42,884 nucleotides of DNA from Curtobacterium sp. MMLR14_010 (GTDB lineage Bacteria; Actinomycetota; Actinomycetes; Actinomycetales; Microbacteriaceae). Positions 15,315 through 25,400 of the stretch are shown here, one piece after another. The stretch spans positions 1 to 42,884 of the forward strand of contig NZ_MJGV01000020.1 of the NCBI RefSeq assembly GCF_001865015.1. The letters are read 5' to 3'. Both the position numbers and the translations under genes were made by a program. Under the pieces are notes generated by a model. It was not told the DNA's origin, ran no database searches, and saw only the letters and a program-made list of their open reading frames with translations. Within the stretch, counting starts at the first letter, position 1. The number at the start of each line of letters is the position of its first letter.

Positions 15315-16187
15315 GTGCCTGATCCGTTCATCGACCTGCACACGCACTCGAGTGTCTCCGACGGCACCGAACCGCCCGCAGCACTCGTCCGGGCAGCCGC
15401 CGCCGCCGGTCTCGACGGCGTGGCGCTCACCGACCACGACACCACGTCGGGGTGGGACGAAGCCGTCGCCGCGGTGCGTGAACTGCCCCTGACGCTCGTC
15501 CCGGGCCTCGAGCTCAGCACGCGTGTCGGGTACCGCAGCGTGCACGTCCTCGGCTACCTGGTGGACCCGGCCGACCCCGGCCTGGTCGCCGAGACCGGTC
15601 GGATCCGCGAGGGCAGGCTCTCCCGCGCGCGGCGTATGGTCGACCGCATCGGACAGGACCACCCGATCACGTGGGAGGACGTCCTCGCGCAGGCCCGCAG
15701 GGGTGCGACCATCGGCCGTCCGCACATCGCCGACGCCCTCGTCGCCCGCGGCCTCGAGTCCGACAGGAGCGCGGCCTTCCGCGGTATCCTGCACCCGGCC
15801 TCCGGCTACTACGAGCCGCACGACGCCCCCTCACCCCTGCGCGGTGTCGAGCTCATCCGCGCTGCCGGCGGTGTCCCCGTGATCGCGCACCCGGCGGCGT
15901 CGTCCCGCGGGGTCGTCATGGACGAGGACGACCTCCGCGAGCTCGTCGACGCCGGCCTCGGCGGGGTCGAGGTCGACCACCGCGAGAACGTCGCCCACGG
16001 CAAGCGCACGCTCCTCGAGTGGGCCGACCGCTACGGCCTGTTCGTCACCGGGTCGAGCGACTACCACGGCACCGGCAAGCCCAACCGCCTCGGCGAACAC
16101 CGCACGGCGCGTCGATCGTTCGACGCCATCGTCGCGCAGGCCACCGGCAGCGCGCCCGTGGTCGGCCCCGGCTCGCGCCTGTCCTGA
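15315..16187 (+). CDS. PHP domain phosphoesterase (YciV/RNase AM-like)
   Basis: A 290-aa metal-dependent phosphoesterase. The four PHP motifs are visible: HTHS near the N terminus (IDLHTHSSVSDG), ALTDHDT, GVPVIAHPAA, and SSDYHG near the C terminus. GLELST supplies the conserved glutamate. The order and length match the family that includes E. coli YciV (RNase AM) and 3',5'-nucleoside bisphosphate phosphatases, so action on short RNA or pAp is likely but not shown. The GTG start is predicted leaderless. It ends at a strong hairpin at 16281. Confidence 0.88.
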   Translation: MPDPFIDLHTHSSVSDGTEPPAALVRAAAAAGLDGVALTDHDTTSGWDEAVAAVRELPLTLVPGLELSTRVGYRSVHVLGYLVDPADPGLVAETGRIREGRLSRARRMVDRIGQDHPITWEDVLAQARRGATIGRPHIADALVARGLESDRSAAFRGILHPASGYYEPHDAPSPLRGVELIRAAGGVPVIAHPAASSRGVVMDEDDLRELVDAGLGGVEVDHRENVAHGKRTLLEWADRYGLFVTGSSDYHGTGKPNRLGEHRTARRSFDAIVAQATGSAPVVGPGSRLS

Positions 16188-16280
16188 CCGACCGAGACTC
16201 GCTCGCCCGGACACCGTGCGGGTCGCGGCCCGCGCGGACTGTCCGCATGGGTGAGACTCGGCCCGGACCGTGGGGATGAC

Positions 16281-16312
16281 GAAGGGCCCGTCGCGTCAGC
16301 GACGGGCCCTTC
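16281..16312. terminator. Hairpin terminator between PHP and helicase genes
   Basis: A perfect 14-bp stem (16281-16294 with 16299-16312) has a 4-nt loop GTCA. It serves the PHP gene on the plus strand and, 12 bases past its stop, the helicase gene on the minus strand. Confidence 0.85.
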
Positions 16313-16324
16313 TGCCGGGAGGCG

Positions 16325-17824
16325 CTACTCGCCGTCCGACGCCGGCTGCGGCGACGAGGCGGTCGCCTCGCCCCCCGTGCCGGCTCCGCGACGACGGCGG
16401 CGGCGACGCCGCTTGGTGGCGGCTGCCTCGCCGTCCGTGCTGTCCGGACCGGTGCTCTGGGCTTCGGGCTTCGACTCCGGGGCCGACGCTGCCGGCCGGT
16501 CGGGGCCTCCTGGGCGGGTACGACGACGCGGACGCGAGTCGCTCGACTCACGCGACTCGCGCGCTTCCCGGGGCGGCCGTGCGCTGCCGGTGCGCGGGGC
16601 GGATGCACCGGCGGTCGCGGCGTGCGACGAGGTGCCGGGCAGGCGACCCTTCGTGCCGGCGGGGATGTCGAGCTCCTCGAACAGGTGCGGCGACGACGAG
16701 TAGGTCTCGACGGGCTCGGGGATGCCGAACTCGAGGGCCTTGTCGATCAGCGTCCACTTGTGCAGGTCGTCCCAGTCGACGAACGTGACCGCGATGCCCG
16801 TCTTGCCGGCACGGCCGGTGCGGCCGGCGCGGTGCAGGTACGTGTCGGGGTCGTCCGGGATCGTGTGGTTGATGACGTGCGTGACGTCGTCCACGTCGAT
16901 GCCGCGGGCGGCGACGTCGGTCGCGATGAGCACGTCGTGCTTGCCGGCCTTGAAGGCGGCCATGGCACGCTCGCGCTGCTCCTGGTTGAGGTCGCCGTGG
17001 ACGGCTGCGGCGTTGAAGCCGCGGTCCTTCAGCTCCTCGACCAGCTTCGCCGCCGCACGCTTGGTGCGGGTGAAGATCACGGTCTTGCCGCGGCCCTCGG
17101 CCTGGAGGATGCGGGCGATGACCTCGTCCTTGTCGAGCGAGTGCGCCCGGAAGACGAGGTGCTTGATGTTGGCCTGCATGAGGCCCTCGTCCGGGTCCGT
17201 CGCGCGGATGTGCACCGGACGCGACATGAACCGGCGAGCGAGCGCGACGATCGGCGCCGGCATCGTGGCCGAGAACAGCATCGTGTGGCGCACCTCTGGC
17301 ACGGCCTGGAAGATCCGCTCGATGTCCGAGAGGAACCCGAGGTCCAGCATGCGGTCGGCCTCGTCGAGGACGACCTCCTGCACGTGGGAGAGGTCGAGCA
17401 GCCGCTGGCGCTGCAGGTCGATGAGGCGCCCGGGGGTGCCCACGACGATCTGCGCGCCGGCCTTGAGCTGGTCGACCTGGCCTTCGTACGCCTTGCCGCC
17501 GTAGATCGCGGCGACCGCCGTCGGGCGGTTCGAGGTCGCGAGCTCGAGGTCCTCGGCCACCTGCACCGCGAGTTCGCGGGTCGGGACCACGACGAGCGCC
17601 TTGACGCCGTGCGCGGGGTCGGCGCCGAGGCGCTGGATGAGGGGGAGGCCGAACCCGAGGGTCTTGCCGGTACCGGTCTTGGCCTGGCCGATGATGTCCT
17701 GGCCGGTGAGGGCGAGCGGGATCGTCTGCTCCTGGATCGGGAAGGGCTCGATGATGCCCTTGCCGGCCAGGGCATCGACGATGTCCTGCTCGATGTTGAG
17801 GTCTGAGAAAGTCAAAAAGGTCAC
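16325..17824 (-). CDS. DEAD-box RNA helicase
   Basis: A 499-aa ATP-dependent RNA helicase with Q motif EPFPIQEQTIP (26-36), Walker A AKTGTGKT (48-55), PTRELAVQ, TPGRL, DEAD (VVLDEADRMLDLGF), SAT (FSATMPA) and motif VI HRAGRTGRAG. A tail of about 120 residues is basic and disordered and ends in a KRRRRRRRRGAG cluster, as in actinobacterial RhlE/CsdA-like helicases that act on ribosomal or cold-shock RNA. The GTG at 17824 is chosen because homologues begin MTFxxF; its upstream sequence (GATAGG, 5 nt before) is a weaker fit to the leaderless pattern. It is divergent from the ferritin-like gene, as in mycobacteria. Confidence 0.93.
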   Translation of the reverse strand: MTFLTFSDLNIEQDIVDALAGKGIIEPFPIQEQTIPLALTGQDIIGQAKTGTGKTLGFGLPLIQRLGADPAHGVKALVVVPTRELAVQVAEDLELATSNRPTAVAAIYGGKAYEGQVDQLKAGAQIVVGTPGRLIDLQRQRLLDLSHVQEVVLDEADRMLDLGFLSDIERIFQAVPEVRHTMLFSATMPAPIVALARRFMSRPVHIRATDPDEGLMQANIKHLVFRAHSLDKDEVIARILQAEGRGKTVIFTRTKRAAAKLVEELKDRGFNAAAVHGDLNQEQRERAMAAFKAGKHDVLIATDVAARGIDVDDVTHVINHTIPDDPDTYLHRAGRTGRAGKTGIAVTFVDWDDLHKWTLIDKALEFGIPEPVETYSSSPHLFEELDIPAGTKGRLPGTSSHAATAGASAPRTGSARPPREARESRESSDSRPRRRTRPGGPDRPAASAPESKPEAQSTGPDSTDGEAAATKRRRRRRRRGAGTGGEATASSPQPASDGE

Positions 17825-17886
17825 CCTGTCCTATCGGGGAGTCCCGGGCAGTCTACCGGCGCGCGGAGCCCTCCGGTCGTTCCCCC

Positions 17887-17892
17887 TATGCT
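17887..17892 (+). promoter_or_regulatory. -10 element of ferritin-like gene
   Basis: TATGCT ends 6 nt before the GTG at 17899, without a ribosome binding site. Confidence 0.5.
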
Positions 17893-17898
17893 GGTGGC

Positions 17899-18615
17899 GT
17901 GGTGTCGTGGTGGAACCGGAAGCGCGCGGCGCAGCTCGCGGCCGCGTGGCTCGCGTCGCGGAACCCGAAGAACGCCCCCCAGGTGGAGCGCCTGCAGCTC
18001 GATGACGTCAGCCCCGAGCTCGACGTCTTCCTCGGCCAGGCCGCCTACCTCCAGCTCTCGTTGTACGAGACGATGGGCCGCGCCGGAGCCGGCGCCCCGA
18101 CGCTCTCCGGCCGCCTGGTCACCGGCGTGCTCGCGACCACCGCACTCGAGCGGCACCGGTCGATCGTCGCCGAGATCGAGCAGATGGGGCAGGACCCCGC
18201 CGAGCTGATGGCTCCGCACCGCGAGGCCATCGACCGCTTCCTCAAACGGACGAGCGGCGCGGACTGGTACGAGTCGATGCTGACCGGGTACGTCACGGCG
18301 GGCATCCTCAACGACCTGTTCGCCAACCTGCTGCGCTCGCTGCCGGCGGACGTCCGCCAGCGCCTGCGCTCGGTGTTCGACTCACGAGAGGCCGCCGCCG
18401 TGGTCGAGGAGCTCAGCGCCCGCATCGACGAGGAGCCCCAGGTGGCGTCGCGCCTGGCGATGTGGGGCCGACGACTGGTCGGCGACACGCTGCTCGTCGC
18501 CCGCTCGGCCCTGGCGTCGCATGCACGCGAGGACCAGGAGCGGCTCGAGCCGGTCTGGACCGAGCTCATCGCCGCGCACACGCGTCGGATGGACGCCCTC
18601 GGGCTCACGGCCTGA
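17899..18615 (+). CDS. MiaE-like ferritin-fold protein
   Basis: A 238-aa, mostly helical protein of the actinobacterial MiaE_2/ferritin-like family. It starts with a basic segment (VSWWNRKRAAQ) and has Glu and His residues on helices spaced like di-iron ligands (e.g. LYETMG, ALERHRSI, EIEQMG). Whether it binds iron or hydroxylates tRNA like MiaE is unproven. It lies head-to-head with the DEAD-box helicase, as I recall for Rv3210c/Rv3211. The GTG start is predicted leaderless. The 37-base gap to the convergent small membrane protein shows no clear terminator. Confidence 0.75.
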   Translation: MVSWWNRKRAAQLAAAWLASRNPKNAPQVERLQLDDVSPELDVFLGQAAYLQLSLYETMGRAGAGAPTLSGRLVTGVLATTALERHRSIVAEIEQMGQDPAELMAPHREAIDRFLKRTSGADWYESMLTGYVTAGILNDLFANLLRSLPADVRQRLRSVFDSREAAAVVEELSARIDEEPQVASRLAMWGRRLVGDTLLVARSALASHAREDQERLEPVWTELIAAHTRRMDALGLTA

Positions 18616-18652
18616 CCGGCTGACCGCCCGGCGTGCCGTGGTGGCTGGGCTG

Positions 18653-18958
18653 TCAGACGGGGTTCGCGCCGCGGGCCTTGGCGGCCTCGTAGTACGCGAC
18701 GTCAGCCGCGGTGCGACGACGACCGAGCAGCCACTCCGCCCCGAGCGCGACGACGGCCGCCCCCACGAGCGCGACGACCCAGATCCAGGTGGCGTCGTAC
18801 TGCCAGCCCGCCCAGGTCAGGACCTCCCAGAGGACGGCGGCCGTGATGCCGCCGACCACCGGGCCGAGCAGCTGTCCGCGCGTCGAGTGCCACGGCAGCA
18901 CGAGGTGCGCGACGGCACCGCAGATGACACCACCGAGGACGGCGAAGAGGAGCTCCAT
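18653..18958 (-). CDS. Small membrane protein of unknown function
   Basis: A 101-aa protein with three hydrophobic segments (about 2-20, 28-48, 57-77) and a short charged C-terminal tail (GRRRTAADVAYYEAAKARG). I do not recognise a named family. Its ATG is 17 bases after the stop of the DUF3107 gene on the same strand, so it is probably co-transcribed with it. Antisense coding on the other strand is not credible. Confidence 0.65.
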   Translation of the reverse strand: MELLFAVLGGVICGAVAHLVLPWHSTRGQLLGPVVGGITAAVLWEVLTWAGWQYDATWIWVVALVGAAVVALGAEWLLGRRRTAADVAYYEAAKARGANPV

Positions 18959-18975
18959 GTCTCAGGCGGGGTCGG

Positions 18976-19197
18976 TCAGGCGACGAAGCCGATGCGACGC
19001 GCCTCTTCCGAGCCGAACTCGACGTAGGCGAGGGCTGCGGCGGCCACGACGTACTTGCGGCCCTTCTCGTCCTGGAGGGCCAGGTGCGTCTGGGAGGTGA
19101 GCGCCTCGGAGACGGCCTTCTCGATCTCCTCAGCGGTCTGCTTCGACTCGAAGGCGATCTCGCGGGGGCTGTTGATGATGCCGATCTTGATGTCCAC
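18976..19197 (-). CDS. DUF3107 family small protein (Rv3208A/TB9.4-like)
   Basis: A 73-aa protein opening with VDIKIGIINSPREIAFES and ending YVEFGSEEARRIGFVA, the full-length pattern of actinobacterial DUF3107, predicted as an alpha/beta microprotein of unknown function. The GTG at 19197 follows TATGGT by 6 nt; longer frames upstream are antisense to adnA. In mycobacteria this gene also lies close to rhlE and adnAB, which fits the neighbourhood here. Confidence 0.9.
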   Translation of the reverse strand: MDIKIGIINSPREIAFESKQTAEEIEKAVSEALTSQTHLALQDEKGRKYVVAAAALAYVEFGSEEARRIGFVA

Positions 19198-19203
19198 GTG
19201 CTC

Positions 19204-19209
19204 ACCATA
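19204..19209 (-). promoter_or_regulatory. -10 element of DUF3107 gene
   Basis: TATGGT on the minus strand ends 6 nt before the GTG at 19197. Confidence 0.5.
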
Positions 19210-19308
19210 TCCGAGCACCTCCGACCGGTCCCGTCCGTTCGCCGCGGGCGCACGCCGGGGCTCGTCACTGCCGTGGCGCGGTGCCCCGGGGATGTCGGTC
19301 GCGCTCGG

Positions 19309-19314
19309 TACCGT
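19309..19314 (+). promoter_or_regulatory. -10 element of adnA-adnB
   Basis: TACCGT ends 6 nt before the adnA GTG at 19321, with no ribosome binding site. Confidence 0.45.
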
Positions 19315-19320
19315 ACGCAC

Positions 19321-22300
19321 GTGCCCACGACCACGCTGACGCCAGCTCCCGCGCCGACGCAGGTGTCGCGCGCGCTGGTGGACGACCCCGCGCAGGCCCA
19401 GGTGCTGGCCCTGCCCGACGGGGTCCACGCGGCGGTCATCGGCGCCCCGGGGACGGGCAAGACCTCGACGCTCGCGCGGCTCGTCGCCGCCCGGCTCCGT
19501 CGTCCGGACGCGGTCAGCACCGACGGGCACGCGACCGTGCTCGCGCTGACGTCCTCGCGCACCGCGGCCACCGGGCTCCGCGACCGCCTGGCCGCCACGG
19601 TCGAGCGTGTGACGCCGGGCGCCCTGGCCCGCACCGTGAACTCCCTGGCGTTCCAGATCGTCACCCACGCCGCCGCGCAGCAGGGGCAGCCGGCGCCGAC
19701 GCTCCTGACCGGCGGGGAGCAGGACCGGATCCTCGGCGACCTGCTCGCCGGGCACGACGCCGACGGCACCGGACCGCACTGGCCCGACCCGATCACGTCG
19801 GTGGTGCGTGAGCGGGCCGGCTTCCGCACGGCGCTCCGTGACGTCATGATGCGTGCCGTCGCGGCCGGGGTCGAGCCGGACGACATGCGGGAGCTCGCGG
19901 ACGGCCACGGCCGACCCGAGTGGCGTGCCGTCGGGGACCTCGTCGACGAGTACCGCGCAGCGCTCACGGCGTTCCGGACGACCAGTCTCGACGCCGCCGA
20001 ACTCGTCGCCTTCGCGACCGCTGCCGTGCTCCGCGGGGAGCTCCCACCGGCCGTGGCCGCACTGCGGCTGCTCGTGGTCGACGACACCCAGGAACTCGTC
20101 GAGGGCGAGGTCGCGCTCCTCGGGGCCCTGGCCCGTGCCGGTGTGCAGGTCGTGGCGTTCGGTGACCCGGACATCGCGGCCTCGGCCTTCCGCGGTGCCG
20201 AGCCGGACGTGCTCGGTCGGCTGGCGTCACGCCTCGGCGTCGACCGCGTGCAGGACGTCGTGCTCGGCACGGTGCACCGCCACCCCGCCCCGATCCGTGC
20301 GCTCGTCACGGGCATCACCGGGCGCGTGGGCGCGGCGGCGGCGGGTCGGCAGCGCACGGCGGTCGCCAGCCGGACGGACGGCCGTGGGGACTCCGTCCTG
20401 CACCTCGAGGGCGGCAGCCGGTCGGCGCTCCTCGTCGCGGTGGCCCGGCGGCTCCGCGAACACCACCTGCTCGACGGCGTGCCGTGGCACGAGATGGTCG
20501 TCGTCACCCGCAGCGGTGCGGCGATCCCGGAACTCGTCCGGGCCTTGTCCGTGGCCGAGGTCCCCGCCACCGCCGGTGCTGCCCCCACCCGACCCCGCGA
20601 CGACTCCGCCGCACGGTCGCTCCTCGACGCCGCCGGGGTGGCACTCGGCGTGCTGTCCCTCGACGCCGACCTGGCCACCGCGTTCGCGACGGGGCCGCTC
20701 GGTGGGCTCGACACCCTCGCGATGCGCCGACTCCGGCTCGCCCTGCGGCGCGAGGAGCTCGCGGGCGGCGGCACCAGGACCGCCGACGAGCTGCTCGTGG
20801 ACGCCCTCGGCGCCCCGGAACGGCTCGCCACGGTCGACGCCGCCTTCGCCCGTCGGGCCACCCGGCTGGCGCGCAGCCTCGTGCAGGCCAGGACGGACGC
20901 CGACACGGGCGCGAGCATCGAGGAGATCCTCTGGGGGCTCTGGGAACGCAGCGGTCTGGCCAAGGTCTGGGGCGGGCAGTCGCTCGCGGGCGGGGTCGGT
21001 GCCGCCGAGGCCGACCGGCACCTCGACGCCGTCGTCGGGCTGTTCACCGCGGCGAAGCGGTTCGTCGAGCGCACGCCGGACGCCCCCGCCCGGGTGTTCG
21101 TCGACGACCTGCTCGGTGCCGACCTGGCCGAGGACAGCATCGGCCCGGACCGGACGGCCGGTCGGGTCCGCGTGCTGACGCCCTCCGCGACCATCGGCGT
21201 CGAGTGCGAGGTCGTCGTGGTCCTCGGGCTGCAGGACGGCGTCTGGCCGAACACCCGGGTGCGTGGCAGCCTGCTCGACCCGGACGGCCTGGTCCGCGCC
21301 GCCGACGGGCTCGAGCAGACCCCGGTGGACGACCGTGCGGCCGTCGTCGCCGACGAGCTCCGGCTCTTCGCCCGGGCCGTGTCCCGCGCCACCACCCAGG
21401 TGGTCATCGGCACGATCGCGAACGACGACGAGAGCCCGTCGCCGTTCGTCCGCCTGGTCCCGGTCCCGCCGGACCGGCAGCCGTCCGCCCACCCGCTCTC
21501 GCTCCGCGGCCTCGCGGGCACCCTGCGCCGACGGGTGGTGACCACCGGGGACCACGAAGCGGCCTCGGCCCTCGCCCGGTTGGCGTCCGAGGACGTCCCA
21601 GGGGCGTCGCCCGACGACTGGTACGGCACCGCGGAGCCCACGACCGAGGACCCGCTCGTCGACCTCACCGCCGACCCCGAGCAGGACCCCGTGACCGGAG
21701 AGGACGTCGCCCCGACCGTCTCGGTGTCCCCGTCGCGGATCGGCACGTTCGAGGAGTGCCCCGTGCACTGGTTCGTGCAGACCTTCGGCGGCGGTGCCCC
21801 GAGCCCGGCGATGGGCATCGGCACGATCGTGCACGAGACCATGGAGCACGCGACCGAGGTCGACGTCGAGTCGCTCTGGGAGCACGTGGAGTCCCGCTGG
21901 GGCGAGCTGACGTTCGAGTCGCCGTGGATCGCCGACCGCGAGCGCGCCAGGACCCGTCGGATGATCGAGGGCCTGAGCGACTACCTCCGCACCTTCGCCA
22001 GCGTCGGGCGTCGGCTGCTCGGCGCGGAGACGTCGTTCGCGCTCGTCACCGGCCCTGCCCGGATGCGCGGCAGCATCGACCGGATCGAGATCGACCCGGA
22101 CGGCCGGGTGAGCGTCGTCGACCTGAAGACCGGCCGGGGCATGCCGAGCGAGAAGAACGACATGCCGGAGCACCCGCAGCTCGGCGCGTACCAGCTCGCG
22201 GTCGAGGACGGCGCGGTCGAGGGCGTGCCCGCCGGGTCGCCGATGGCCGATGCCCGGCTGGTGTTCGTGCAGAACCCGAAGGGCGGCCACGCCTACTCGG

Positions 22301-22476
22301 AGCGCACCCAGCAGGCGTTCGACCCCGACACGCGCCAGGCCTACCGCGATCGCCTGCACGGGGTCGCCCGCGGGATGGCCGACCGTACGTTCATCGCCAA
22401 CGTCGACGACCACTGCGAGAAGGCCCGCACCGGCGTCGAGTGCCGGATCCACGTCGTCGGAGAGGTCACCTGGTGA
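19321..22476 (+). CDS. adnA: AdnA subunit of the AdnAB helicase-nuclease
   Basis: A 1051-aa protein with an N-terminal UvrD-like motor and a C-terminal RecB-like nuclease. Motor motifs: Walker A GAPGTGKT (41-48), motif II VVDDTQE, motif III FGDPDIAASAFRGA, motif IV-like GTVHRHPAPI. Nuclease: GTIVHETMEHA (His), GSIDRIEID, SVVDLKTGRG (Asp/Lys) and HPQLGAYQLAV (Gln-Tyr). One Cys precedes the nuclease core (EECPVHW) and two follow (DDHCEKARTGVEC), so a four-Cys Fe-S site is incomplete by eye. With AdnB it resects DNA ends for recombination in actinobacteria, in place of RecBCD. The start is GTG, predicted leaderless. Its TGA overlaps the GTG of adnB. Confidence 0.9.
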   Translation: MPTTTLTPAPAPTQVSRALVDDPAQAQVLALPDGVHAAVIGAPGTGKTSTLARLVAARLRRPDAVSTDGHATVLALTSSRTAATGLRDRLAATVERVTPGALARTVNSLAFQIVTHAAAQQGQPAPTLLTGGEQDRILGDLLAGHDADGTGPHWPDPITSVVRERAGFRTALRDVMMRAVAAGVEPDDMRELADGHGRPEWRAVGDLVDEYRAALTAFRTTSLDAAELVAFATAAVLRGELPPAVAALRLLVVDDTQELVEGEVALLGALARAGVQVVAFGDPDIAASAFRGAEPDVLGRLASRLGVDRVQDVVLGTVHRHPAPIRALVTGITGRVGAAAAGRQRTAVASRTDGRGDSVLHLEGGSRSALLVAVARRLREHHLLDGVPWHEMVVVTRSGAAIPELVRALSVAEVPATAGAAPTRPRDDSAARSLLDAAGVALGVLSLDADLATAFATGPLGGLDTLAMRRLRLALRREELAGGGTRTADELLVDALGAPERLATVDAAFARRATRLARSLVQARTDADTGASIEEILWGLWERSGLAKVWGGQSLAGGVGAAEADRHLDAVVGLFTAAKRFVERTPDAPARVFVDDLLGADLAEDSIGPDRTAGRVRVLTPSATIGVECEVVVVLGLQDGVWPNTRVRGSLLDPDGLVRAADGLEQTPVDDRAAVVADELRLFARAVSRATTQVVIGTIANDDESPSPFVRLVPVPPDRQPSAHPLSLRGLAGTLRRRVVTTGDHEAASALARLASEDVPGASPDDWYGTAEPTTEDPLVDLTADPEQDPVTGEDVAPTVSVSPSRIGTFEECPVHWFVQTFGGGAPSPAMGIGTIVHETMEHATEVDVESLWEHVESRWGELTFESPWIADRERARTRRMIEGLSDYLRTFASVGRRLLGAETSFALVTGPARMRGSIDRIEIDPDGRVSVVDLKTGRGMPSEKNDMPEHPQLGAYQLAVEDGAVEGVPAGSPMADARLVFVQNPKGGHAYSERTQQAFDPDTRQAYRDRLHGVARGMADRTFIANVDDHCEKARTGVECRIHVVGEVTW

Positions 22477-25400
22477 ACGAGGAGCTGGTGGAGACCACCG
22501 CGGAGACGGAGACGGAGACGGAGACGGAGACGGGGACCGCCGCGCCCACCGTCCCCGCGCGCGACGCGGACACCATCGCCGACGCCCTCGGCCGCCCCCG
22601 TCCGACCGCCCAGCAGCGGGCCGTGATCGAGTCACCCCTGGCGCCGTCGCTCGTCGTCGCCGGAGCGGGCAGCGGCAAGACCGAGACGATGGCGTCCCGG
22701 GTCGTCTGGCTGCTCGCGAACGGCCTGGTCCGCCCCGACCAGGTCCTCGGGCTGACGTTCACCCGCAAGGCAGCCGGCGAGCTCTCGATCCGCATCAACG
22801 ACCGCATCCGCGCGCTCGAGGACGCGGGCCTGATCGCCCCCGGCGACGCCTTCGAAGCGCCGACGGTCTCCACCTACAACGCCTTCGCGAACAGCGTCTT
22901 CCGCGAGAACGCGCTGCTCGTCGGCCGTGACGGCGAGTCCCAGGTCCTCACCGAGCCGTCGGCGTGGCAGCTCGCGCGCCGCGTGGTCGTGGCGGCGCGC
23001 GACGACCGTCTCGCCGGGCTCGACCGGAACGTCGACACGATCACGGCGGCCGTCGTGTCCCTCGCCGGTGCCGCGTCGGAGCACCTCGTCGAACCCGAGC
23101 AGCTCCGCCGGTTCGCCATCGAGTTCTCCGAGCTGCTCGAACTGCCGGGCAACCGGGGCAAGCCCTACGCCGCGGTCACCGCTGCCGTCTCGGCCATCGG
23201 CGCACTCGAGCCCCTGACCGACCTGGTCGCGGAGTTCCGCCGGCAGAAGGTCGACCGGGGCTTCGTCGAGTTCTCCGACCAGATCGCCCTCGCCCTCGCC
23301 GCCGCCGAGGCCGCCCCGCGCGTCGTGGCGGACCTGCGGCAGCGCTTCCGCGTCGTGCTCCTCGACGAGTACCAGGACACCTCGGTCGTGCAGACCCGGT
23401 TCCTCGCCCGGCTCTTCCGCGAGCACGCGGTGATGGCGGTCGGCGACCCGCACCAGTCGATCTACGGCTTCCGCGGGGCGAGTGCCGCGAACCTCGCCCG
23501 GTTCCCCCGCGACTTCGGCGGCGACGGGGAGCAGACGGCCCACACGTTCGCGCTGTCGACGAGCTGGCGGAACCCGGTCGACGTCCTCGCCGCCGCGAAC
23601 GCCGTCGTGTCGCCGCTGTCCGAGGCGTCGGAGGTCGACGTCGAGCGGCTGTCCCCACGGCCGGGCGCCGACGACGGCACGGTCGACGTCGTCTTCACCG
23701 AGACGCTCCCGGAAGAGGCGCTCGCCGTGGCCGCGTGGTTCGAGGACCACCGTCGGCGCAACCCGACCGGGTCGATGGCGCTCCTGCTGCGGGCGCGGAA
23801 GGACCTGGCCTCCTTCACCGCGGCGCTCACCCAGCGTGGCGTGCCGTTCCACGTGCTCGGCACCGGCGGGCTGCTCCAGCGGCCGGAGATCGTCGACCTG
23901 GTGGCGTGTCTGCGGGTCCTCCACGACCCGGCGGCCGGCAACGACCTCATCCGCCTGCTCGCCGGGGCCCGGTGGCGCGTCGGTGCCGCGGACGTGGCCG
24001 CCCTCCACGCACTCGCGCAGTGGCTGTTCAAGCGCGACCACACCCAGCAGCGGCTCGACGACGACGTGACCGCGGCGTTCCGGGCCTCGGTCGCGGTGGG
24101 GGAGCACGGCTCGGTGGTCGACGCGCTCGACTTCGTGGCCGTCGCCCCCGACGACCACGGCGCCCTGCAGGGCATCACGGACGCCGGCCGGGACCGCATG
24201 CGTCGGCTCGGGCAGCAGCTCGCGGCGCTCCGCTCCCGTGCCGCCGGGGACCTCGTCGACTTCGTGACCCTGGTCATCCAGGAGATGCACCTCGACATCG
24301 AGGTCGCGGCGCACGAACAGGGCAGCAGCGCCTACCTCGACGCCTTCGTCGACGAGCTCGCCGGCTTCGTCGGCACGGACGACCGCGCGGACCTCGGCGC
24401 CTTCCTCGGCTGGGTCGACGCCGCCGCGCGCCGCGACGACATGGGTCCGCGGTCCGAGGAACCCGAGGACGGGACCGTGCAGATCCTGACCATCCACGGG
24501 TCGAAGGGCCTGGAGTGGGACGCCGTCGCGGTGCCCAGGATGGTCGAGGGCGCGTTGCCCGCCCGGCCGCAGGAGGGCTCCTCCGGCTGGATCGGGTTCG
24601 GCCGCCTGCCCTACGAGTTCCGCGGCGACGCCGACGAGCTCCCGCGGCTGGCCTGGCGCGGACACGACTCGCAGAAGGACGTCACCCTCGCGATCGAGGC
24701 CTTCAAGGACGAGGTCAAGGCCCGCAACGAGGACGAGGAACGCCGGCTGACCTACGTCGCCCTGACCCGCTCGCGGCACGAGCTCCTGGTGAGCGGGTCG
24801 TTCTGGGCGGGCGGCGTCAAGCCCACGATGCCCAGCCGGTACCTCGCCGACCTCGTGCAGGCCGAGGTGCTGCCGGCGTCGGCGATCCCGGAGACGACGA
24901 CCCACGAGGCCAACCCCCTCGGGGACGCCGGCGCGACGCAGTCCTGGCCGCACGTGCCGTTCGGCGACCGGGCGCCCCGGGTGCTGGCCGCCGCCGACCG
25001 GGTGCGCAACGCGAACCCCGGTGCCTCGGGCCGGTACGCGGCGGACATCGACCTGCTGCTCGCCGAACGCCGTGCCGCCCGGTCGGCCAGGCACCGGGTC
25101 GTCGTGCCGCACCGTGTGCCGGCGTCGGGCTTCAAGGACTACCTGACCGCACCCGACGCGGTGGCCGAGCGGCTGCGGCGTCCGATGCCCGAGCGTCCCT
25201 ACCGCGCGACCCGTCTCGGCACGCTCTTCCACCAGTGGGTCGAGACCCGCGGTCGGTCCGGCGGCGCGCTCGAGACCCTCGACGTCTGGGACGGCGAACT
25301 CGACCTCGACCCGGACGAGGGCCCGACGACGCCGAGCACCCCGACCGACGCGGTCGTCAGCGACGACGACGCCGATCGGCTCGGCGAGTTCCAGGCCACC

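Noticed and set aside
15246..15821. N-terminal extension of the M24 aminopeptidase to 690 aa
   Set aside because: The extra 192 residues are antisense to the PHP gene, and the ATG at 15245 has a fitting -10 and gives the normal family length.
18702..21842. Antisense frames of 900-1100 codons opposite adnA, adnB and UPF0182
   Set aside because: Their composition mirrors the codon bias of the real gene (Ser/Arg/Pro- or His/Asp/Val-rich) and they have no motifs. They are shadows.
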